In this document: positions 29,222-40,342 of the stretch, piece by piece
Numbering within the stretch: the stretch's first letter is position 1
Layout: every line of letters begins with the position of its first letter
Assembly (NCBI RefSeq): GCF_002979655.1
Contig: NZ_PCPG01000001.1
Coordinates: 620,001 to 684,000, forward strand
Source: Microbacterium sp. MYb45
GTDB taxonomy: Bacteria; Actinomycetota; Actinomycetes; Actinomycetales; Microbacteriaceae
Length of the DNA: 64,000 nt
Direction: 5' to 3'
Program-made: the position numbers and the translations under genes
Notes under the pieces: generated by a model
Database searches by the model: none
What the model was told of the DNA's origin: nothing
Seen by the model: the letters and a program-made list of their open reading frames with translations, nothing else

Positions 29222-29737
29222 ATGATCGACATGGTCACCATCGTGGGAAGAGTCGCCACGGATCCGACCCAGGGTCAGACCGGGGGAGGCGTGCCCGTCA
29301 CGAACTTCCGTCTCGCGAGTACCCATCGTCGTTTCGACTCCGCCACGCAGGAGTGGACGGATTCCGGCACCAACTGGTTCTCGGTCGCCGCCTTCAGGAG
29401 CCTCGGCGAGAATGCGAAGGCATCGTTGCGAACCGGGGACAGTGTGATCGTCACCGGGCGGTTGAAGATCCGCAACTGGGAGAGCAACGGTAAGCACGGC
29501 ACGAGCGTCGACATCGACGCCGACTCCATCGGGCATGACCTGCGATGGGGCACGACGGCATATCGACCGCAGTCCCGTCCGGCGGCGGCCGGGCCCTACG
29601 CGGCGCCGAGTGCCGAGGGGAACGGCCCGGACGAATCTCCGGAGGATGATCCCGAGTCGGAGCAGGTCCGGCATGATTCCGAGCCGCTGGACCTGTCGTG
29701 GGCTGCGCCCGCCTCGACCGCGGGCGCCATGTCCTGA
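29222..29737 (+). CDS. ssb: single-stranded DNA-binding protein paralogue
   Basis: This 171-residue SSB has an OB fold over about residues 1-105 (MIDMVTIVGRVATDPT, NWFSVAAFRSLGENA, DSVIVTGRLKIRNWE). An acidic, Pro/Gly-rich tail follows. The tail ends WAAPASTAGAMS, so the DDDIPF-type tip that recruits partner proteins is missing. The gene also stands alone rather than between rpsF and rpsR, so it is probably a second, SsbB-like protein for repair or DNA uptake (inference). ATG 29222 has a GAAAGGA ribosome site about 6 nt upstream; longer readings are rejected on composition. Confidence 0.85.
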   Translation: MIDMVTIVGRVATDPTQGQTGGGVPVTNFRLASTHRRFDSATQEWTDSGTNWFSVAAFRSLGENAKASLRTGDSVIVTGRLKIRNWESNGKHGTSVDIDADSIGHDLRWGTTAYRPQSRPAAAGPYAAPSAEGNGPDESPEDDPESEQVRHDSEPLDLSWAAPASTAGAMS

Positions 29738-29808
29738 CGGGCGGCTCCGCGCTCGATTCAGCGGGGTGGGGCGCCGGTGGCGTGCAGGGCCGGATTGCGG
29801 GGGAGACG

Positions 29809-29814
29809 TAGACT
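29809..29814 (+). promoter_or_regulatory. -10 hexamer TAGACT for the lipoprotein gene
   Basis: TAGACT ends 6 nt before GTG 29821, and no ribosome site is present. Confidence 0.6.
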
Positions 29815-29820
29815 CGGCTT

Positions 29821-30318
29821 GTGCTTCGTCGTTCGGTCCTCACGTCGCCGCGCGCGGCCGGTGCCCTTGCGGCTTCGATCGCCGCGTTCCTGCTGCTCTC
29901 CGCCTGTGCGCCGACTCCCGGCCCGTCTGCATCGCCCACGGCTGTCGCGTCGCCGACTCCCGGGACGACGACTCCTGCGGAACCGACGCTCGTGCCCGAC
30001 GGCGCAGCCGAGGAGAACCTCCCGGTCTTCACCTCGGTCGCCGAACGCGTCTGGGCAACGGATCAGCGGGGGGCCGGGCGAGCGTACATCGATGCTCTGG
30101 TCACGGCGGGATTCGATCGGAGCGCGATGCAGGTGACGCAGGATCAGTCGACGGTCGGCAACCCTGCGGAGAGCCTGCAGTTCTCCGTGCGCTGGGGTGA
30201 CAGCGAATGTCTCGTCGGTCAGGTGGGTCCCTCCACGGGACGTGTCGTCACCGTCGTGATGCCGCAGCTCGCCGAGGGGCGCTGCCTGGTGGGCACCACA
30301 CGTCCGATCGACTGGTGA
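29821..30318 (+). CDS. putative lipoprotein (DUF6993-like)
   Basis: This 165-residue protein is probably anchored outside the membrane. A basic N-terminus, a hydrophobic stretch and the lipobox LLSAC place the lipidated Cys near residue 29. A Pro/Ser/Thr-rich linker of about 35 residues leads to a compact domain that includes FTSVAERVWATDQRGAGRAY, RWGDSECLVGQVGP and a C-terminal GRCLVGTTRPIDW, with two Cys that may form a disulfide. The domain resembles the Microbacteriaceae family DUF6993 (recognised from memory). Function is unknown. GTG start, probably leaderless. Confidence 0.75.
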   Translation: MLRRSVLTSPRAAGALAASIAAFLLLSACAPTPGPSASPTAVASPTPGTTTPAEPTLVPDGAAEENLPVFTSVAERVWATDQRGAGRAYIDALVTAGFDRSAMQVTQDQSTVGNPAESLQFSVRWGDSECLVGQVGPSTGRVVTVVMPQLAEGRCLVGTTRPIDW

Positions 30319-30591
30319 CACGCCAAGGGCTGTTGGTACATCCGTCACGATCTATTCTTCACGCTGATCATCCTCGGACGCGGTGATTGCGGACAGCGTG
30401 ATGGCTCCGCAGCGCACCGACGTGCGAGGCTGACCTCGGGCGCGCGTGGAGTCCGGCAGACGGCGGAGCCCAGTCCGGGCGCCGGGGAATCGTCTGACTG
30501 CCGCCCCGGAGGTAGTCTTAGGTAGATTTCCGCACCGCTTCAGCAGTGCGATGGCAGGTTCGATTCTGATCAGCAAAGGTGTTTAAACGGT
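30319..30591 (+). promoter_or_regulatory. 273-bp leader/promoter region of ettA
   Basis: No gene is visible here. Near the 3' end are a TAGTCTTAGGTAG stretch (about 30510-30526) that could supply a -10, and AAAGGT (30575-30580) 11 nt before the ettA ATG, a long spacing. A T-arm-like GCAGGTTCGATTCTG is present but cannot be folded into a tRNA. The length suggests a real 5' leader. Confidence 0.35.
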
Positions 30592-32271
<1,680 letters not shown>

Positions 32272-32278
32272 GGCCGCG

Positions 32279-32764
32279 ATGTCCGCTTCACCGGGGCCGC
32301 GTCTGCACATCCCGATCCACCTCCGCTGGGGTGATCTGGATGCGTTCAATCACGTCAACAACACCTCGATGCTGAAACTGCTCGAGGAGGCTCGAGTCAG
32401 AGCCTTCTGGCGTGCCGGCCCCGGTGAGGAGGCGCCGTCGACGGCGGTGCTCGATTCCGGCATCGACGAGGGAATCCTGACCCTCATCGCGCGACAGGAG
32501 ATCGAGTACCTCGCGCCCGTGCCATATCAGCGACGCCCGCTCGAGGTGCAGATGTGGTTCGGCAAGCTCGGCGGCTCCAGCGTCGAAGTCTGCTACGAGG
32601 TCCACAACGACCCGACCGCAGAACCGCGACAGATCTACGCGCGATCGACGGCGATCATCGTGCTGGTCGACGCTCAGACCGGGCGCCCCACCCGACTCAC
32701 TCAGGAGATGCGCGACGCCTGGGAGCCGTATGTGGGCGACTCGATCGAGTACTCCCACCGCTGA
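32279..32764 (+). CDS. acyl-CoA thioesterase (4HBT hot-dog fold)
   Basis: This 161-residue protein has the hot-dog signature IHLRWGDLDAFNHVNNTSMLKLLEEAR, with the 4HBT-type Asp and Asn residues. A central ARQEIEYLAPVPYQRRPLEVQMW strand pair and a CYEVHNDP segment follow. This matches 4-hydroxybenzoyl-CoA thioesterase/YbgC-like proteins, which hydrolyse acyl-CoA or acyl-ACP; the chain preference is not readable. It follows ettA by 7 bp and is probably on the same transcript. It faces tesB on the other strand. Confidence 0.85.
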   Translation: MSASPGPRLHIPIHLRWGDLDAFNHVNNTSMLKLLEEARVRAFWRAGPGEEAPSTAVLDSGIDEGILTLIARQEIEYLAPVPYQRRPLEVQMWFGKLGGSSVEVCYEVHNDPTAEPRQIYARSTAIIVLVDAQTGRPTRLTQEMRDAWEPYVGDSIEYSHR

Positions 32765-32794
32765 CGTCGCGGCGGGTACCGGTGTGACCGAGCC

Positions 32795-33685
32795 CTAGGG
32801 CGACTCCTCGGGCACGCGGATCATGATCTCCTGTGCGACGCTCGCGACCAGCGCGCCGTCGCGCGTGTAGATCCGTCCGGTGGCGAGCCCCCGCCCCCCT
32901 CGCGCATTCGGCGACTCCTGCACATAGAGCAGCCACTCGTCGACGCGCGCGGGTCGATGCCACCACATCGCGTGATCGAGGCTCGCGACCTTCAGCCCGG
33001 CGAGCGCCCAGTAGACGCCGTGTGCCCGCAGGATCGATTCCTGGATCGTCATGTCGCTGAGGTACGCGAGCGCGGCTCGGTGAAGTCGCTGGTCGTCAGG
33101 GAGAGGGGCGCGCAGTCGCATCCACACGGCTTGCCGGGGCACTTGTGCATCTTCGCTGGGCAGATACAGCGGTGAGTCGACGTGCCGCACATCGGCCGCT
33201 CGCTCACTGAGCATCCGGGTGGTGCCTTCGGGTAGCCCGTGGACCCGCTCCTCGTCCGGGGCGAGCTCATCCGGGCCGGGAATGCCCGCCGGCATCGGCT
33301 CGGCGTGCTCCACCCCGGGATCGGCGTCCTGGAACGAGGCGATCATCGAGAAGATCGGCACGCCGTTTTGGTAAGCCTGGGTCCGCCTGGTCGAGAACGA
33401 TCGGCCGTCGTGGATCCGATCGACCGCGATGGTGATTCCCTGGCTCGCATCCCCAGGACGGAGGAAGTACCCGTGCATCGAATGCACCGCACGGTCCTCA
33501 GGGAGTGTCCGCTCCGCGGCGAGCAGAGCCTGGGCGAGCACCTGGCCCCCGTAGATGCGGCCGCTCGGCATCGGGTGCGAGGAGCCCGTGAAGATGTCCT
33601 CTGTGGTGCGAGCCTGAGCCGCATCGAGATCGAGGACCTCGAGAAGCCGTTCGACGGTCTGGATGGCGTGCTGCTCCGCGCTCAT
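32795..33685 (-). CDS. tesB: acyl-CoA thioesterase II
   Basis: This 296-residue double hot-dog thioesterase hydrolyses medium- and long-chain acyl-CoA. The first hot-dog half shows SGRIYGGQVLAQAL and MHGYFLRPGD. The second contains SLDHAMWWHRPARVDEWLLY, ESPNARGGRGLATGRIYTRDG and VASVAQEIMIR, a standard TesB C-terminus including the Asp-Gln-Thr-type catalytic region. ATG 33685 is chosen for its AGAGAGG ribosome site; a reading extended to 33709 adds eight charged residues. It is divergent from the unknown gene at 33736 with a 50-bp gap. Confidence 0.92.
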   Translation of the reverse strand: MSAEQHAIQTVERLLEVLDLDAAQARTTEDIFTGSSHPMPSGRIYGGQVLAQALLAAERTLPEDRAVHSMHGYFLRPGDASQGITIAVDRIHDGRSFSTRRTQAYQNGVPIFSMIASFQDADPGVEHAEPMPAGIPGPDELAPDEERVHGLPEGTTRMLSERAADVRHVDSPLYLPSEDAQVPRQAVWMRLRAPLPDDQRLHRAALAYLSDMTIQESILRAHGVYWALAGLKVASLDHAMWWHRPARVDEWLLYVQESPNARGGRGLATGRIYTRDGALVASVAQEIMIRVPEESP

Positions 33686-33722
33686 GTGTTCCTCTCTGCG
33701 ACCCCGCATGCCGCACCGTTGG

Positions 33723-33728
33723 TAGTTT
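33723..33728 (+). promoter_or_regulatory. -10 hexamer TAGTTT upstream of 33736
   Basis: TAGTTT ends 7 nt before the GTG start. No ribosome site is seen, consistent with a leaderless or nearly leaderless message. Confidence 0.45.
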
Positions 33729-33735
33729 AGAACGC

Positions 33736-34401
33736 GTGACGCATCACCTCCTCCTCGCTGACCCCGACACCGCGAAGGACGTTCTGACCTTCGTCGGACG
33801 AGCGACCAGGATCACCGACGAAGGCGTGCGCCTGCAGGCGGCGAACGGTGTGCTCGCGCTCACCACCGCGGTACTCGCGCCGCAGGGTCTGTTCGACCAG
33901 ACGCCGACCATTCTCGCGATGCGCATCGTGCATGCCGACCCCGAGCTCGAGTGCGACGTCGTCGTCGATCGACTCACGAAGACCGATGACGCCGATCGGC
34001 TCACGCTTCCGGAGACCGGTCTGTCGCCGGCATGGGCCGGCGTCGCCCCGCCTCGGAGCGCGTGGACGCCGGAGGCCGCGCTGGCGGCATCCGTGATCGC
34101 CCAGCGCGCGCAGTGGGGGATCTCGGCGGTCGCGCGGGGCGCCGGCCCCGGTTCGGGCGAGGAAGCGGTCCGCGCCCTCCGCGCCGCGATCTGGGGTGAA
34201 CCCGATGAGGATCTCGGAGGGCTGCCTCGCGGAACGGCGTTCGCCGCCGACGCGATGGGCTTCATCTCCGGTGAGGAGCAGGTCCAGCTCTCACGGTCCG
34301 GCAGGTGGACACGTCTGGCGTTCCGTCGCGGTCATGTGCTGGTGCGCGGTCCCGTGGCCACCGGGCTGACGGGCGTCCGTTCCACCGGTTCCGCCGTCTA
34401 G
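33736..34401 (+). CDS. conserved hypothetical protein
   Basis: This 221-residue soluble protein has no function I recognise. The N-terminal half (HHLLLADPDTAKDVLTFVGRA, GVLALTTAVLAPQGLFD, LAMRIVHADPELECDVVVDRL) looks like an alternating alpha/beta domain. The C-terminal half contains ASVIAQRAQWGISAVARGAGPGSGEEAVRAL and GTAFAADAMGFISGEE. Similar proteins are common in actinobacteria (from memory). There is no signal peptide or membrane span. The GTG start follows a TAGTTT hexamer. The gene is convergent with the flavoprotein gene. Confidence 0.65.
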   Translation: MTHHLLLADPDTAKDVLTFVGRATRITDEGVRLQAANGVLALTTAVLAPQGLFDQTPTILAMRIVHADPELECDVVVDRLTKTDDADRLTLPETGLSPAWAGVAPPRSAWTPEAALAASVIAQRAQWGISAVARGAGPGSGEEAVRALRAAIWGEPDEDLGGLPRGTAFAADAMGFISGEEQVQLSRSGRWTRLAFRRGHVLVRGPVATGLTGVRSTGSAV

Positions 34402-34447
34402 TCATCGCGCGGATTTCCGCCGCGCTCAGCGCCCGGGACCGTGTTCG

Positions 34448-36112
34448 TCAGCCCGCTGCTGCGGCCGCGCGGCCGGCGGTTCGCCCCGAGAACAGGCATC
34501 CGCCGAGGAAGGTCCCCTCGAGCGCGCGATAGCCGTGAACTCCACCGCCGCCGAAACCGCTCGCCTCACCTGCGGCGTAGAGTCCGGGGATCGGGTCTCC
34601 GTTCGCATCGAGGGCACGGCCTTCGAGGTCGGTGTTGATGCCGCCGAGCGACTTGCGCGTGAGGACGTGGAGTTTGACCGCCACTAGCGGCCCGGCGCTC
34701 GGGTCCTGCAAGCGATGTGGTGCTGCGGTGCGGATCAGCTTGTCGCCGCGATAACCACGCATGGAACGAAGCATGCCGATCTGCGCATCCTTCGTGAAGT
34801 CGTTGTCCATCTCTCGATCTCGGGCGACCACCTCGCGGCGGACGTTGTCGATGTCGAGGAACTCGCCGCCGGGGTGGCGCTGCATCTGCTCGAGCAGCGA
34901 CTCGAGGTCCTTCTCGACGATGAAGTCCTCACCTTCGTCGAGGAACGACTGCACCGGCCCGGTCGGTCCCTTGGCGAGTCGGGATTTCAGCAGCAGCTGA
35001 ACATCTTTGCCGGTGAGGTCGGGGTTCTGTTCGCTGCCCGAGAGCGCGAACTCCTTCTCGACGATCTGCCGCGAGGTGACGAACCAGGAGTGATCGTGAC
35101 CGGTCGTACGCAGGTGCGCGAGCGTTCCCAGAGTGTCGAACCCGGGGAACAGGGGTACCGGGAGGCGCTTGCCCGTCGCATCCAGCCAGAGCGACGACGG
35201 CCCGGGGAGGATGCGGATGCCGTGAGACGGCCACACCGGGTCCCAGTTCGTGATGCCCTCGACGTAGTGCCACATCCGGTCGCCATTGATGAACCGCGCA
35301 CCGGCGGCCGCGCTGACGCTGTACATCGATCCGTCGACATAGGCCGGTACCCCTGTGAGCATGTGCTCGGGGGGAGTGCCGAGGCGTTCGGGCCATGCAG
35401 CCCGCACGAGGTTGTGGTTCCCCCCGATGCCGCCAGAGGAGACGATGGTCGCCCGTGCCGCGATCTCGAACTCGCCGATGATCTCGCGCGACGACACCGC
35501 ACCACGCGATGCGCCCGACGAGGCGAGCACGTTTCCGCGCGCACCGGTGACCGCGCCGTCGGTCACCACGAGCTCGGAGACGCGGTGTCGCGGGAGGACC
35601 GTCAGACGTCCTTCCCGCTCGCCCTGCTCGATGGCGGCTGCGAAGGGTGCGACGATCCCCGGCCCGGTGCCCCAAGTGATGTGGAATCGTGGAACCGAGT
35701 TGCCCGGTCCGATGGCGCCGTAGCCGCCGCGTTCCGCCCAGCCCACGACGGGGAAGAACCCGACGCCGCGCTCGCGCAGCCACGAGCGCTTCTCTCCGGC
35801 TGCGAACTGCAGGTAGGCCTCTGCCCAGCGCCTCGGCCATTCGTCTTCCGGCCGATCGAACCCGGCGTTGCCGAACCAGTCCTGAGTCGCGAGCTCGAGG
35901 GAGTCCTTGATCCCGAGCCGCCGCTGTTCAGGGGAGTCGATGAAGAAGAGCCCGCCGAACGACCACCAGGCCTGACCGCCGAGGTTCGTCCGCGGCTCCT
36001 GGTCCACCAGGATGACGCGACGGCCGGCGTCTAGAGCCTCGGACGCGGCGACGAGTCCGGCCAGCCCCCATCCGATCACTAGAACATCTGTGGACAGGGG
36101 CTTCGTCGTCAT
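34448..36112 (-). CDS. FAD-binding dehydrogenase (succinate dehydrogenase/ketosteroid dehydrogenase-like flavoprotein)
   Basis: This 554-residue soluble flavoprotein has the dinucleotide motif [21 protein letters not shown], an acidic residue after it (VILVDQE), and [14 protein letters not shown]. The C-terminal flavin block [22 protein letters not shown] is typical of the fumarate reductase/3-ketosteroid dehydrogenase superfamily. Such orphan flavoproteins have unassigned substrates; no steroid genes lie nearby. ATG 36112 overlaps the stop of the truncated hemoglobin gene (ATGA), so the two are coupled. It is the last gene of the MscS-GlbO-flavoprotein set. Confidence 0.88.
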   Translation of the reverse strand: MTTKPLSTDVLVIGWGLAGLVAASEALDAGRRVILVDQEPRTNLGGQAWWSFGGLFFIDSPEQRRLGIKDSLELATQDWFGNAGFDRPEDEWPRRWAEAYLQFAAGEKRSWLRERGVGFFPVVGWAERGGYGAIGPGNSVPRFHITWGTGPGIVAPFAAAIEQGEREGRLTVLPRHRVSELVVTDGAVTGARGNVLASSGASRGAVSSREIIGEFEIAARATIVSSGGIGGNHNLVRAAWPERLGTPPEHMLTGVPAYVDGSMYSVSAAAGARFINGDRMWHYVEGITNWDPVWPSHGIRILPGPSSLWLDATGKRLPVPLFPGFDTLGTLAHLRTTGHDHSWFVTSRQIVEKEFALSGSEQNPDLTGKDVQLLLKSRLAKGPTGPVQSFLDEGEDFIVEKDLESLLEQMQRHPGGEFLDIDNVRREVVARDREMDNDFTKDAQIGMLRSMRGYRGDKLIRTAAPHRLQDPSAGPLVAVKLHVLTRKSLGGINTDLEGRALDANGDPIPGLYAAGEASGFGGGGVHGYRALEGTFLGGCLFSGRTAGRAAAAAG

Positions 36113-36558
36113 GAGCTCTCCGTTGATTCCTGACGTGATCGGGTCTCGAGCGTGGGGCGACCGCCGGGAGCGGCCCCGATCCCCGAAGGCTCGGATGTGT
36201 TCACCATGGCATACGCGGCGCGCTCGAGGTAGTCCCAGAGCGTCGCTTCGTGCAGAGGAGACAACTGCGCCTCGTCCACGGCGGTCCGCATGTGACGAAG
36301 CCAACGATCGCGCGCGTCGGCATCGATGTGGAACGGCATGTGCCGCATCCGCAGGCGGGGATGCCCGCGCGTGTCGCCATACGTCGTCGGGCCGCCCCAG
36401 TACTGCTCGAGGAACATGCGGAGCCGGTCTTCGGCGGGGCCGAGGTCTTCCTCCGGATACATCGGCTTCATCACGGGATCGAGGGCGACCTCGCGGTAGA
36501 ACACCGACACGATCTTCGTGAACGTGTCGTGTCCACCGATCTCGTCGTAGAACGTCAC
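36109..36558 (-). CDS. glbO: group II truncated hemoglobin (GlbO type)
   Basis: This 149-residue heme protein closely follows the GlbO pattern. It has [34 protein letters not shown] and [11 protein letters not shown] with the proximal His73, and Trp86 in ARDRWLRHM at G8. Tyr34 lies in the CD region. A Ser/Arg/Glu-rich tail of about 20 residues extends the C-terminus. Group II globins bind O2 tightly and are linked to redox chemistry and membrane respiration. ATG 36558 overlaps the mscS stop by 4 bp, and its own stop overlaps the flavoprotein start, suggesting joint expression. Confidence 0.93.
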   Translation of the reverse strand: MTFYDEIGGHDTFTKIVSVFYREVALDPVMKPMYPEEDLGPAEDRLRMFLEQYWGGPTTYGDTRGHPRLRMRHMPFHIDADARDRWLRHMRTAVDEAQLSPLHEATLWDYLERAAYAMVNTSEPSGIGAAPGGRPTLETRSRQESTESS

Positions 36559-37628
36559 TTCTGGGGACTCCCGTCATCCGTGGGCTTCTTGCGGCGCCAG
36601 ATTCCACGGTCAGGGATCACCGGCACGCCGGTCACCGCGTTAGGTCGCGTCCGGGGAGGATTAGCGCCGCGGACCCGGCGGGCGCCATCGAGCCCTGTCG
36701 GCACGACATCGACCATGCGCGGCACGCTGATCTCCTTCTCGAGGAGTGCGGCGCGCAGGCGGCGGCGCAGCTCCTGCGCCACGTCGTCCTTCGCGTTGGC
36801 ACGTGCTTTGATCACGATGCGGACGACGAGGGCATCGCCGTCGATCGACTCCAGCCCCCAGAGCTCCGGTTTCTCGATGATGCGCGTGCGCCACTTGGGA
36901 TCCTTCGCCAGCCCCTGTGCGGTCTCGAGCATGATGTGCTCGACCTGCTCGAGGTCGGAGTCGGCCGGGACGCCGAGGTCGATGATCGACCGCGCCCATC
37001 CCTGCGACATGTTGCCGATTCGGGTGACCTCGCCGTTTCGCACATACCAGAGGGTGCCGTTGACGTCGCGCACCTGGGTGATCCGAACGCTGACGTACTC
37101 GACGACACCGCTCGCGAGCCCGAGGTCGACGACGTCGCCGATTCCGATCTGATCCTCGGCCACCAAGAACATGCCGTTGAGCACGTCCTTGACGATGTTC
37201 TGCGCGCCGAACCCGAGACCGGCGCCGACCGCAGCCGTGAGGAGGGTCAGCGACCCCAACAGGCTCTGGTCGAGGGCGTTCACGATGAGCACGATCGCGA
37301 TGACCACGAGCATCACGTTGACGATGTTCTGCAGGATCGTGCCGAGGGTGCGGGTCCGTTGCACCAGACGCATGTCGGCGAGGGGCGAGCGCTCCAAGGC
37401 CTGAGTGTCGTCGACCGACGCCTTGCTCTTCGCGCTGTCGACGATGCGGTGCACGACCCGACGGATGACCAGGCGCAGGATGAGCCCGATCACGACACAG
37501 CTAGCGATGATGATCGCGACGGTGAGAGCCTTCATGCCGACCTGGCTCAGCCAGGCGAGCAGGTTCGTCGCCCAGTCGGGGAGTGGGGTCTCCGCGGGAG
37601 GAGCATTGACATCGAAGGGGAGCATCAT
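36555..37628 (-). CDS. MscS-family mechanosensitive ion channel
   Basis: This 357-residue membrane protein has three main hydrophobic segments: about residues 30-55 ([20 protein letters not shown]), about 100-120 and the pore helix [24 protein letters not shown]. This is the TM3 pattern of MscS, with Gly/Ala packing. The beta domain ([30 protein letters not shown]) and a cytoplasmic alpha/beta domain follow. A Pro/Arg-rich tail ends the protein. It releases solutes at osmotic downshock. Tandem ATGs at 37628 and 37625 are possible starts; TAGGAT (37637-37642) is 8 nt upstream. Confidence 0.92.
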   Translation of the reverse strand: MMLPFDVNAPPAETPLPDWATNLLAWLSQVGMKALTVAIIIASCVVIGLILRLVIRRVVHRIVDSAKSKASVDDTQALERSPLADMRLVQRTRTLGTILQNIVNVMLVVIAIVLIVNALDQSLLGSLTLLTAAVGAGLGFGAQNIVKDVLNGMFLVAEDQIGIGDVVDLGLASGVVEYVSVRITQVRDVNGTLWYVRNGEVTRIGNMSQGWARSIIDLGVPADSDLEQVEHIMLETAQGLAKDPKWRTRIIEKPELWGLESIDGDALVVRIVIKARANAKDDVAQELRRRLRAALLEKEISVPRMVDVVPTGLDGARRVRGANPPRTRPNAVTGVPVIPDRGIWRRKKPTDDGSPQK

Positions 37629-37681
37629 CAGTCACGATCCTAGCGAGCGGGTCTCTGTGCAGGCTGGGCGGATCCGCCGTG

Positions 37682-37761
37682 CGAAAACGGAGACCATCCA
37701 CGTCCGCTGCGTCGCATCCGCGCGGGACACTCCGAGAGCGAGGTGGGTGGTCTCCGTTTCG
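37682..37761. repeat. widely spaced inverted repeat between pepN and mscS
   Basis: CGAAAACGGAGACCATCCA (37682-37700) and GTGGGTGGTCTCCGTTTCG (37743-37761) are near-perfect inverted copies around a 42-nt GC-rich interior, with TGGTCTCCGTTT fully conserved. It lies downstream of pepN and upstream of mscS, so a long-stem terminator or a REP-like element is possible. Confidence 0.4.
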
Positions 37762-37789
37762 AGAGCCGGTGGCGGCTGAGGCGGAGCGC

Positions 37790-40342
37790 TCAGTCCTCCG
37801 CGTCGCGTGCCTGTGCGGCGAGTGCGCGCTCGACGTCCGCGAGGTTCTCGAGCACCAGGCGTCGAAGCGCCGGCGCAGCATCCTGGTTGGCCGCCAGCCA
37901 CGAGCGCGTCGCGTCACGAAGCGCCCCGTCGGCGAGAGCCGTCGGGAAGAGCCCGACGATCAGGTACTGAGCGATCTGGTAGGTGCGCGACTCCCAGATG
38001 GGGAGCAGCATGTCGAAGTAGGCGGGGACGAACTCGCCCAGTACGGCGGCGCCGGCAGGATGCGCGAAACCGAGCGCGGCGGAGCGAACGATCGTGTTGG
38101 GAGCATCGTCGCGCTCGATGAGCGAAGCCCAGGCCGCTTTCTTGGACGCCGAGTCGGGCAGAGACGCCCGCGCCTGCGCGGCGAATTCCCCGCCCTTGGC
38201 GGTGTTGTCCGCCGCCAGAGCGGCATCGATCGCCGCGGCATCGGTGGCGCCGATGGTCGCGAGACCCACGAGCAGCTGCCAGTTCAGGTCTGCGTCGATC
38301 TCCAGACCGTGAAGCGTGTCCTCACCGGAGCGCAGACGGCCCACGATTCCCGCGTGCTCCGGAGTCACCAGGGCATTCGCGAAGGCGGTGACGAACTGCA
38401 GCTGGCTGTCGCTGCCCGGCTCGGCCGACTCCGCCAGGCTCCACAATCCGTCGGCGACCTTGAGACGAGCGGTCTCTCGCTCAGCCGGGGCGACGTAGAG
38501 CGTGGCGGCCGTCCGCAGCTGAGCGAGCGTGGTGCGCACGGTCGTCGACTCGGTCTCCCGGCCGATGTTCCCCAGCACGAGGTCGATGTAGGCGGAAGCC
38601 GCCGTCTCCGCATCCCGCGTCTGATCCCACGCGGCACCCCACACGAGCGAGCGGGCGAGCGGATCGTGGATGTCGGCCAGGTGAGCGATCGCGGTGGCGA
38701 GCGACTTCTCGTCGAGGCGGATCTTCGCGTAGGCGAGGTCCTCATCGTTGAGCAGCACGAGGTCGGGGCGGGCGATGCCCTGCAGCTCCGGCACCTCGGT
38801 GCGGTCGCCGTCGACGTCGACCTCGAGGTAGTGCGTGCGGGTGAGTGCACCGTCGGTCAGCGTGTAGAAGCCGATGCCCAGTCGGTGCGGTCGGATGGTG
38901 GGGTAGTCCGCCGGGGCCGTCTGCGTGATGGCGAAGCGCGAGATCGTGCCGTCGTGGTCCTCCGCGATGACCGGCTCGAGCGTGTTGACGCCTGCCGTCT
39001 CCAGCCACTTCTTCGACCATGTGCTGAGGTCGCGACCGCTGGTGGCCTCGAGCTCCGAAAGCAGGTCACTGAGTTCGGTGTTGCCCCAGGAGTGCTTCTG
39101 GAAGTACTGCGACACACCGGCGAAGAACGCCTCGATGCCGACCCAGGCGGCCAGCTGCTTCAGGACCGATCCGCCCTTGGCGTAGGTGATGCCGTCGAAG
39201 TTGACCTGCACGTCTTCCAGGTCGTTGATCTCCGCGACGATCGGGTGGGTCGAGGGGAGCTGGTCCTGTCGATAGGCCCAGGTCTTCTCCATGGCGTTGA
39301 ACGTCGTCCACGCCTCGGTCCACTCGGTGGCTTCGGCGGTGGCGATGGTCGACGCCCATTCGGCGAACGACTCGTTCAGCCAGAGATCGTTCCACCACTT
39401 CATCGTGACGAGGTCGCCGAACCACATGTGTGCGAGCTCATGCAGGATCGTCACGACGCGGCGCTCCTTGACGGCGTCGGTGACCTTGCTGCGGAAGACA
39501 TAGGTCTCGGTGAAGGTGACGGCTCCTGCGTTCTCCATCGCTCCCGCGTTGAACTCCGGGACGAAGAGCTGGTCGTACTTGGCGAACGGGTACGGAACCC
39601 CGAACTTCGACTCGTAGTAGGCGAAACCCTCGCGGGTCTTGTCGAAGATGTAGTCGGCATCGAGGTGCTGCCACAGGCTCTTGCGTCCGTAGACGCCGAG
39701 GGGGATCACACGGCCCGAGGCGCTGGTGAGCTCCGAGAACGTGGACTCGTAGGGTCCGGCGACGAGCGCGGTGATGTACGAGGAGATGCGTGGGGTCGGC
39801 TCGAAGCCCCAGGTCGCCGTCGTGTCGTCGTCGTGCACGATGGGCTCGGGCGTGGGGGAGTTGGAGATGACCTTCCATGCCGCTGGCGCCGTCACGGTGA
39901 ACTGGAACGTCGCCTTGAGATCGGGCTGCTCGAACACCGCGAACACGCGACGTGAGTCCGGGACCTCGAACTGCGAGTAGAGGTAGACCTCTTCGTCGAC
40001 CGGGTCGACGAAACGGTGGAGGCCCTCGCCCGTGTTCGTGTAGAGGCAGTCGGCATCGACGACCAGCACGTTCTCGGCCTGCAGCCCGCTGAGCGCGATG
40101 CGAGAGTCGGCGAAGACCTCGTTCGGATCGAGCTGCTCGCCGTTGAGGGAGATCTCACGCACGTCCCGGGCGATCAGGTCGATGAAGGTGAAGCTCTCCG
40201 GAGTCGCGGTGAAGCGCACCACGCTCCGGGAGCCGAAGATCTCGGCACCCTTGGTCAGATCGAGGGCGACTTCATAGGACTGAGTGTCGATGACGTCGCG
40301 GCGCTCCTGCGCTTCGATGCGGGTGAGGTTCTCTCCAGGCAC
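37790..40342 (-). CDS. pepN: aminopeptidase N (M1 family)
   Basis: This 850-residue zinc aminopeptidase is of the actinobacterial PepN type. The exopeptidase motif GAMENAG is followed by HELAHMWFGDLV (His301, Glu302, His305) and Glu324 in NESFAEW, completing HExxH-18-E. A long helical ERAP1-like C-terminal domain follows. No signal peptide is present, so it is cytoplasmic and trims N-terminal residues from peptides. The GTG start at 40342 has GGGAG 7 nt upstream and gives the family's usual PGENLTRIEAQER opening. It is divergent from the ferrochelatase gene. Confidence 0.96.
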   Translation of the reverse strand: MPGENLTRIEAQERRDVIDTQSYEVALDLTKGAEIFGSRSVVRFTATPESFTFIDLIARDVREISLNGEQLDPNEVFADSRIALSGLQAENVLVVDADCLYTNTGEGLHRFVDPVDEEVYLYSQFEVPDSRRVFAVFEQPDLKATFQFTVTAPAAWKVISNSPTPEPIVHDDDTTATWGFEPTPRISSYITALVAGPYESTFSELTSASGRVIPLGVYGRKSLWQHLDADYIFDKTREGFAYYESKFGVPYPFAKYDQLFVPEFNAGAMENAGAVTFTETYVFRSKVTDAVKERRVVTILHELAHMWFGDLVTMKWWNDLWLNESFAEWASTIATAEATEWTEAWTTFNAMEKTWAYRQDQLPSTHPIVAEINDLEDVQVNFDGITYAKGGSVLKQLAAWVGIEAFFAGVSQYFQKHSWGNTELSDLLSELEATSGRDLSTWSKKWLETAGVNTLEPVIAEDHDGTISRFAITQTAPADYPTIRPHRLGIGFYTLTDGALTRTHYLEVDVDGDRTEVPELQGIARPDLVLLNDEDLAYAKIRLDEKSLATAIAHLADIHDPLARSLVWGAAWDQTRDAETAASAYIDLVLGNIGRETESTTVRTTLAQLRTAATLYVAPAERETARLKVADGLWSLAESAEPGSDSQLQFVTAFANALVTPEHAGIVGRLRSGEDTLHGLEIDADLNWQLLVGLATIGATDAAAIDAALAADNTAKGGEFAAQARASLPDSASKKAAWASLIERDDAPNTIVRSAALGFAHPAGAAVLGEFVPAYFDMLLPIWESRTYQIAQYLIVGLFPTALADGALRDATRSWLAANQDAAPALRRLVLENLADVERALAAQARDAED

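Noticed and set aside
30541..30580. T-arm-like GCAGGTTCGATTCTG upstream of ettA
   Set aside because: No matching acceptor, D-arm or anticodon arm can be folded around it, so it is not a tRNA.
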